Assembly: GCA_026929865.2 (NCBI GenBank)
Contig: CM049404.1
Location: 26,132,001-26,196,000, forward strand
Direction: 5' to 3'
Origin: Hyperoplus lanceolatus
Lineage: Eukaryota > Chordata > Actinopteri > Uranoscopiformes > Ammodytidae
Length of the DNA: 64,000 bases
In this document: piece by piece, positions 63,868 through 64,000 of the stretch
How the letters are laid out: every line of letters begins with the position of its first letter
Position numbering within the stretch: position 1 is the stretch's first letter
Position numbers and translations under genes: made by a program
The notes under the pieces: model-generated
Told to the model about the DNA's origin: nothing
Databases searched by the model: none
What the model saw: the letters and a program-made list of their open reading frames with translations, nothing else

Positions 63868-64000
63868 ATGGCTCTGCTCATACACATGCTGGCCTGTGCC
63901 TTTGGCCTGGGCTCTTGGGTGGCAGTGAACGGTCTTTGGGTGGAGTTGCCCCTCATCGTGAACACTCTCCCGGAGGGCTGGGAGCTGCCTTCCTACCTGA
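63868..64000 (+). CDS. slc52a3: Riboflavin transporter, N-terminal part (SLC52A3-like)
   Basis: The first 44 codons of a gene cut by the right edge. The peptide begins [17 protein letters not shown] and continues [15 protein letters not shown] and [11 protein letters not shown], which matches the first transmembrane helix and first loop of SLC52 riboflavin carriers (human SLC52A3 [39 protein letters not shown]). The protein takes up vitamin B2 across the plasma membrane, mainly in intestine. Assignment to A3 rather than A2 rests on this short stretch. Confidence 0.85.
   Translation, partial: MALLIHMLACAFGLGSWVAVNGLWVELPLIVNTLPEGWELPSYL

Overview
The window is nuclear DNA from a ray-finned fish, almost certainly a spiny-rayed (percomorph-type) teleost. 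Its genes are intron-rich with GT-AG splicing, it carries many (CA)n and (GATA)n microsatellites, and its repeats are Tc1, hAT and Harbinger MITEs, BEL/Pao and LINE tails of the teleost kind. There are no operons, CRISPR arrays or bacterial features.

Layout from left to right: the first coding exon region of a divergent alpha-tubulin gene (minus, runs off the left edge; ATG-only exon at about 2.2 kb with a TATA promoter); klhl12 (minus, 11 coding exons, 4.3-11.8 kb); a head-to-head promoter region; ptpn1 (plus, 9 coding exons, 13.8-19.0 kb); a nearly identical-LTR BEL/Pao retrotransposon (minus, 21.7-28.9 kb); a gene-poor interval with dispersed repeats (29-40 kb); single-exon cebpb (minus, 40.8-41.7 kb); a structurally complete Tc1-like DNA transposon sitting in a GATA microsatellite (43.6-45.2 kb); tmem189/peds1 (plus, 6 exons, 45.8-49.1 kb); ube2v1 (plus, 4 exons, 54.2-56.7 kb); a repeat-rich intergenic stretch; and the first coding 133 bases of a riboflavin transporter, slc52a3-like (plus, runs off the right edge).

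The block ptpn1 - cebpb - tmem189 - ube2v1 matches the order known on human 20q13.13, so it is an old conserved linkage. klhl12, the tubulin gene and slc52a3 lie elsewhere in human. All host coding frames were assembled exon by exon from splice sites and close exactly: klhl12 564 aa, ptpn1 440 aa, cebpb 289 aa, tmem189 275 aa, ube2v1 147 aa.

I did not find a new biological system. The most interesting host signals are: two introns of ptpn1 that begin with GC instead of GT; an eight-codon upstream ORF placed five bases before the cebpb start, together with an internal LIP-type start; exon phases that would allow a Kua-UEV (tmem189-ube2v1) read-through mRNA; an alpha-tubulin without the Lys40 acetylation site; and a possibly functional Tc1 transposase.
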